DNA of 64,000 nt from assembly GCF_017052585.1 (NCBI RefSeq), contig NZ_JAFFHZ010000002.1:496001-560000 (forward strand), in the 5' to 3' direction. Shown here piece after piece: positions 62,719 to 64,000 of this stretch. The notes under the pieces are model-generated. The model saw only the letters and a list, made by a program, of their open reading frames with translations, was not told the DNA's origin and ran no database searches. The stretch is from Paenibacillus apiarius. Lineage in GTDB: Bacteria; Bacillota; Bacilli; Paenibacillales; Paenibacillaceae. Numbering within the stretch: the first letter of the stretch is position 1; every line of letters starts with the position of its first letter. Position numbers and translations under genes: made by a program.

Positions 62719-64000
62719 ATGTATAAAGTGTTAATATCGGATCCGATTAGCGATTTCGGAATTCAGAAATTGGTCGACGCACAGGATGTGACGGTAGTAA
62801 AGCAAACAGGATTGCCGGAAGACGAGCTGGTGGAAATCATCGGTGAATACGACGCGCTGCTGGTGCGCAGCCAGACACGCGTAACTCCGCGTATCATGGA
62901 AGCGGCGAAGAAGCTGAAAGTGATTGGACGCGCGGGGGTCGGAGTGGACAACATCGATTTGCAAGCAGCGACGCAGCGCGGAATCATTGTCATTAATGCT
63001 CCGGACGGCAACACGATTACGACATGCGAGCACGCCTTTGCGATGATGATGGCGCTTGCCCGCCACATTCCGCAGGCTTACGTGAAGACGATTAATGGCG
63101 TATGGGACCGCAAATCGTTCCTTGGCGTGGAGCTGTCGAACAAGACGCTGGGCGTCCTTGGGATGGGCCGTATCGGCAGCGAGGTCGCTAAGCGGGCCAA
63201 AGCATTCGGAATGGAAGTGATGGGCTTCGATCCGTTTATGACGGAGGAACGTGCCGAGAAGCTCGGAATTAAGCTTGGCTCGGTCGATGAAATTATCCGC
63301 GCGGCGGATTTCCTTACCGTGCATACGCCGCTGACGGCCGAGACGCGCCACATGATTTCCCGGCCGCAGTTCGAGGCGATGAAGCCGGGCATGCGCATTA
63401 TCAATTGCGCGCGCGGCGGCATTATCGATGAGTATGCGCTTATCGAAGCATTGGATGAAGGCATCGTTGCCGGCGCGGCCTTCGACGTCTTCGAAGCGGA
63501 GCCTCCGCAGCCGGACCATCCGTTCCTGCATCATCCAAAGGTCATTGTAACCCCTCACTTGGGCGCATCGACCGTGGAAGCGCAAGAAAACGTGGCCGTA
63601 GACGTGTCCGAGCAGGTGCTTCATATATTGCGCAGCGAACCATTCAAGAATGCAGTCAATATGCCGCCTGTGCCGGCAAATGTGCTAAAAAAGCTTCAGC
63701 CATACTTCGGTCTGGCCGAGAAGCTGGGGCAGTTCGTCTCTCAAATGGCCAAAAGCGCCGTGCATGAAATCGTCGTCAACTATTCCGGCGACTTGGCTGA
63801 AGTGGACACGCAGCCCATTACGCGCGAAATCGTCAAGGGCATCCTGTCACAGCATTTAGGCTCGGACGTCAATATCGTGAACTCCATGCATTTGGCAAAA
63901 GCAAGAGACATCAACATTGTCGTGCAGAAATCGCACACCGCAAAGGGCTTCACCAACCTGCTCTCGGTGACCCTTCGGACTAGTTCGGAAGAGCGCCTGG
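62719..64000 (+). CDS. serA: D-3-phosphoglycerate dehydrogenase, N-terminal part
   Basis: About 427 residues are visible before the window ends; the family is about 525 long. The catalytic and NAD domains contain VIGRAGVGVDNID, LGVLGMGRIGSEVA, NCARGGIIDE, FDVFEAEPP and TPHLGASTVEAQ with the catalytic histidine. The intervening domain begins near residue 320; the C-terminal ACT domain would lie beyond the edge. It makes 3-phosphohydroxypyruvate, the first step of serine synthesis. AAAGGAGG stands eight bases ahead of the ATG. The T-box leader controls it by serine-tRNA charging. Confidence 0.96.
   Translation, partial: MYKVLISDPISDFGIQKLVDAQDVTVVKQTGLPEDELVEIIGEYDALLVRSQTRVTPRIMEAAKKLKVIGRAGVGVDNIDLQAATQRGIIVINAPDGNTITTCEHAFAMMMALARHIPQAYVKTINGVWDRKSFLGVELSNKTLGVLGMGRIGSEVAKRAKAFGMEVMGFDPFMTEERAEKLGIKLGSVDEIIRAADFLTVHTPLTAETRHMISRPQFEAMKPGMRIINCARGGIIDEYALIEALDEGIVAGAAFDVFEAEPPQPDHPFLHHPKVIVTPHLGASTVEAQENVAVDVSEQVLHILRSEPFKNAVNMPPVPANVLKKLQPYFGLAEKLGQFVSQMAKSAVHEIVVNYSGDLAEVDTQPITREIVKGILSQHLGSDVNIVNSMHLAKARDINIVVQKSHTAKGFTNLLSVTLRTSSEERL

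Noticed and set aside
62731..63624. 297-codon open frame on the minus strand
   Set aside because: Antisense shadow of serA, which has clear motifs and a ribosome site.
1..64000. tRNA or rRNA genes
   Set aside because: I looked for the usual conserved arms and rRNA segments on both strands and saw none; a dedicated scan would be decisive.

Overview
The window looks like a chromosomal segment of a spore-forming Bacillota of the Paenibacillus type. GC is moderate (about 50 %), and the gene order follows the Bacillus subtilis block ypjB-ypjA-qcrCBA-ypiF ... tyrA-hisC-trpABFCDE-aroH-aroB-aroC-cheR-ndk-hepT ... menG-hepS-mtrB-hup-spoIVA-yphF-yphE-gpsA-plsY-der-yphA-ypfD-cmk-ypfB-ypfA-ypeB-prsW-gudB-mecA ... 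serA, with insertions and losses. Nearly every gene is on the minus strand. Only serA at the right edge and one small gene near 37.5 kb are on plus.

1-6.9 kb is a minus-strand alpha-galactoside operon: a solute-binding lipoprotein, two permeases, a YesM-type histidine kinase, an AraC-type response regulator and a GH36 alpha-galactosidase cut by the left edge. A perfect CcpA cre site lies at its promoter. 7.1-12.4 kb holds ypjB, ypjA, the menaquinol:cytochrome c reductase operon qcrABC behind a strong sigma-A promoter, ypiF, an IDEAL-domain protein and a gamma-carbonic-anhydrase-like protein. 12.4-16.7 kb is accessory: an unrecognised 384-residue protein, a broken glucoamylase-family gene, a histidine phosphatase and an ECF sigma/anti-sigma pair.

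17-30.3 kb is the aromatic supraoperon: aroC-aroB-aroH, a terminator, then trpEDCFBA-hisC-tyrA behind its own promoter and a leader with nine regularly spaced GAG triplets. These are a TRAP binding site, and the TRAP gene mtrB is in the same window (37.1 kb). 30.5-36 kb carries ndk, the two-subunit heptaprenyl diphosphate synthase (hepS, hepT), menG and three futalosine-pathway menaquinone genes (mqnA, a ubiX homologue and the mqnP-type prenyltransferase). Together with qcrABC this describes menaquinone supply and its use in respiration.

36-46 kb holds an intergenic repeat family, an unknown membrane protein, mtrB, a previously unlisted 54-residue plus-strand gene, hup, a ribose-type ABC transporter inserted between hup and spoIVA, spoIVA with a probable sigma-E promoter, a YphF-like lipoprotein, and two plant-type ferredoxins flanking a nucleotidyltransferase-like protein. 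46-62 kb holds lipid (gpsA, plsY, plsC), ribosome (der, S1-like ypfD), sporulation/germination (spoVIF, ypeB), c-di-GMP (ypfA) and proteolysis (prsW, mecA, CPBP protease) genes. A 145-bp tandem repeat lies directly upstream of ypeB, where sleB is usually found. 62.4-64 kb is a T-box riboswitch leader controlling serA, which is cut by the right edge.

Most unusual points: the trp leader, where the TRAP site and terminator are about 165 nt apart with a possible three-way-junction fold between terminator and trpE; the intergenic repeat family (one copy bounded by 10-bp inverted repeats, another a 145-bp tandem array); the glucoamylase remnant; and the small plus-strand gene at 37481.
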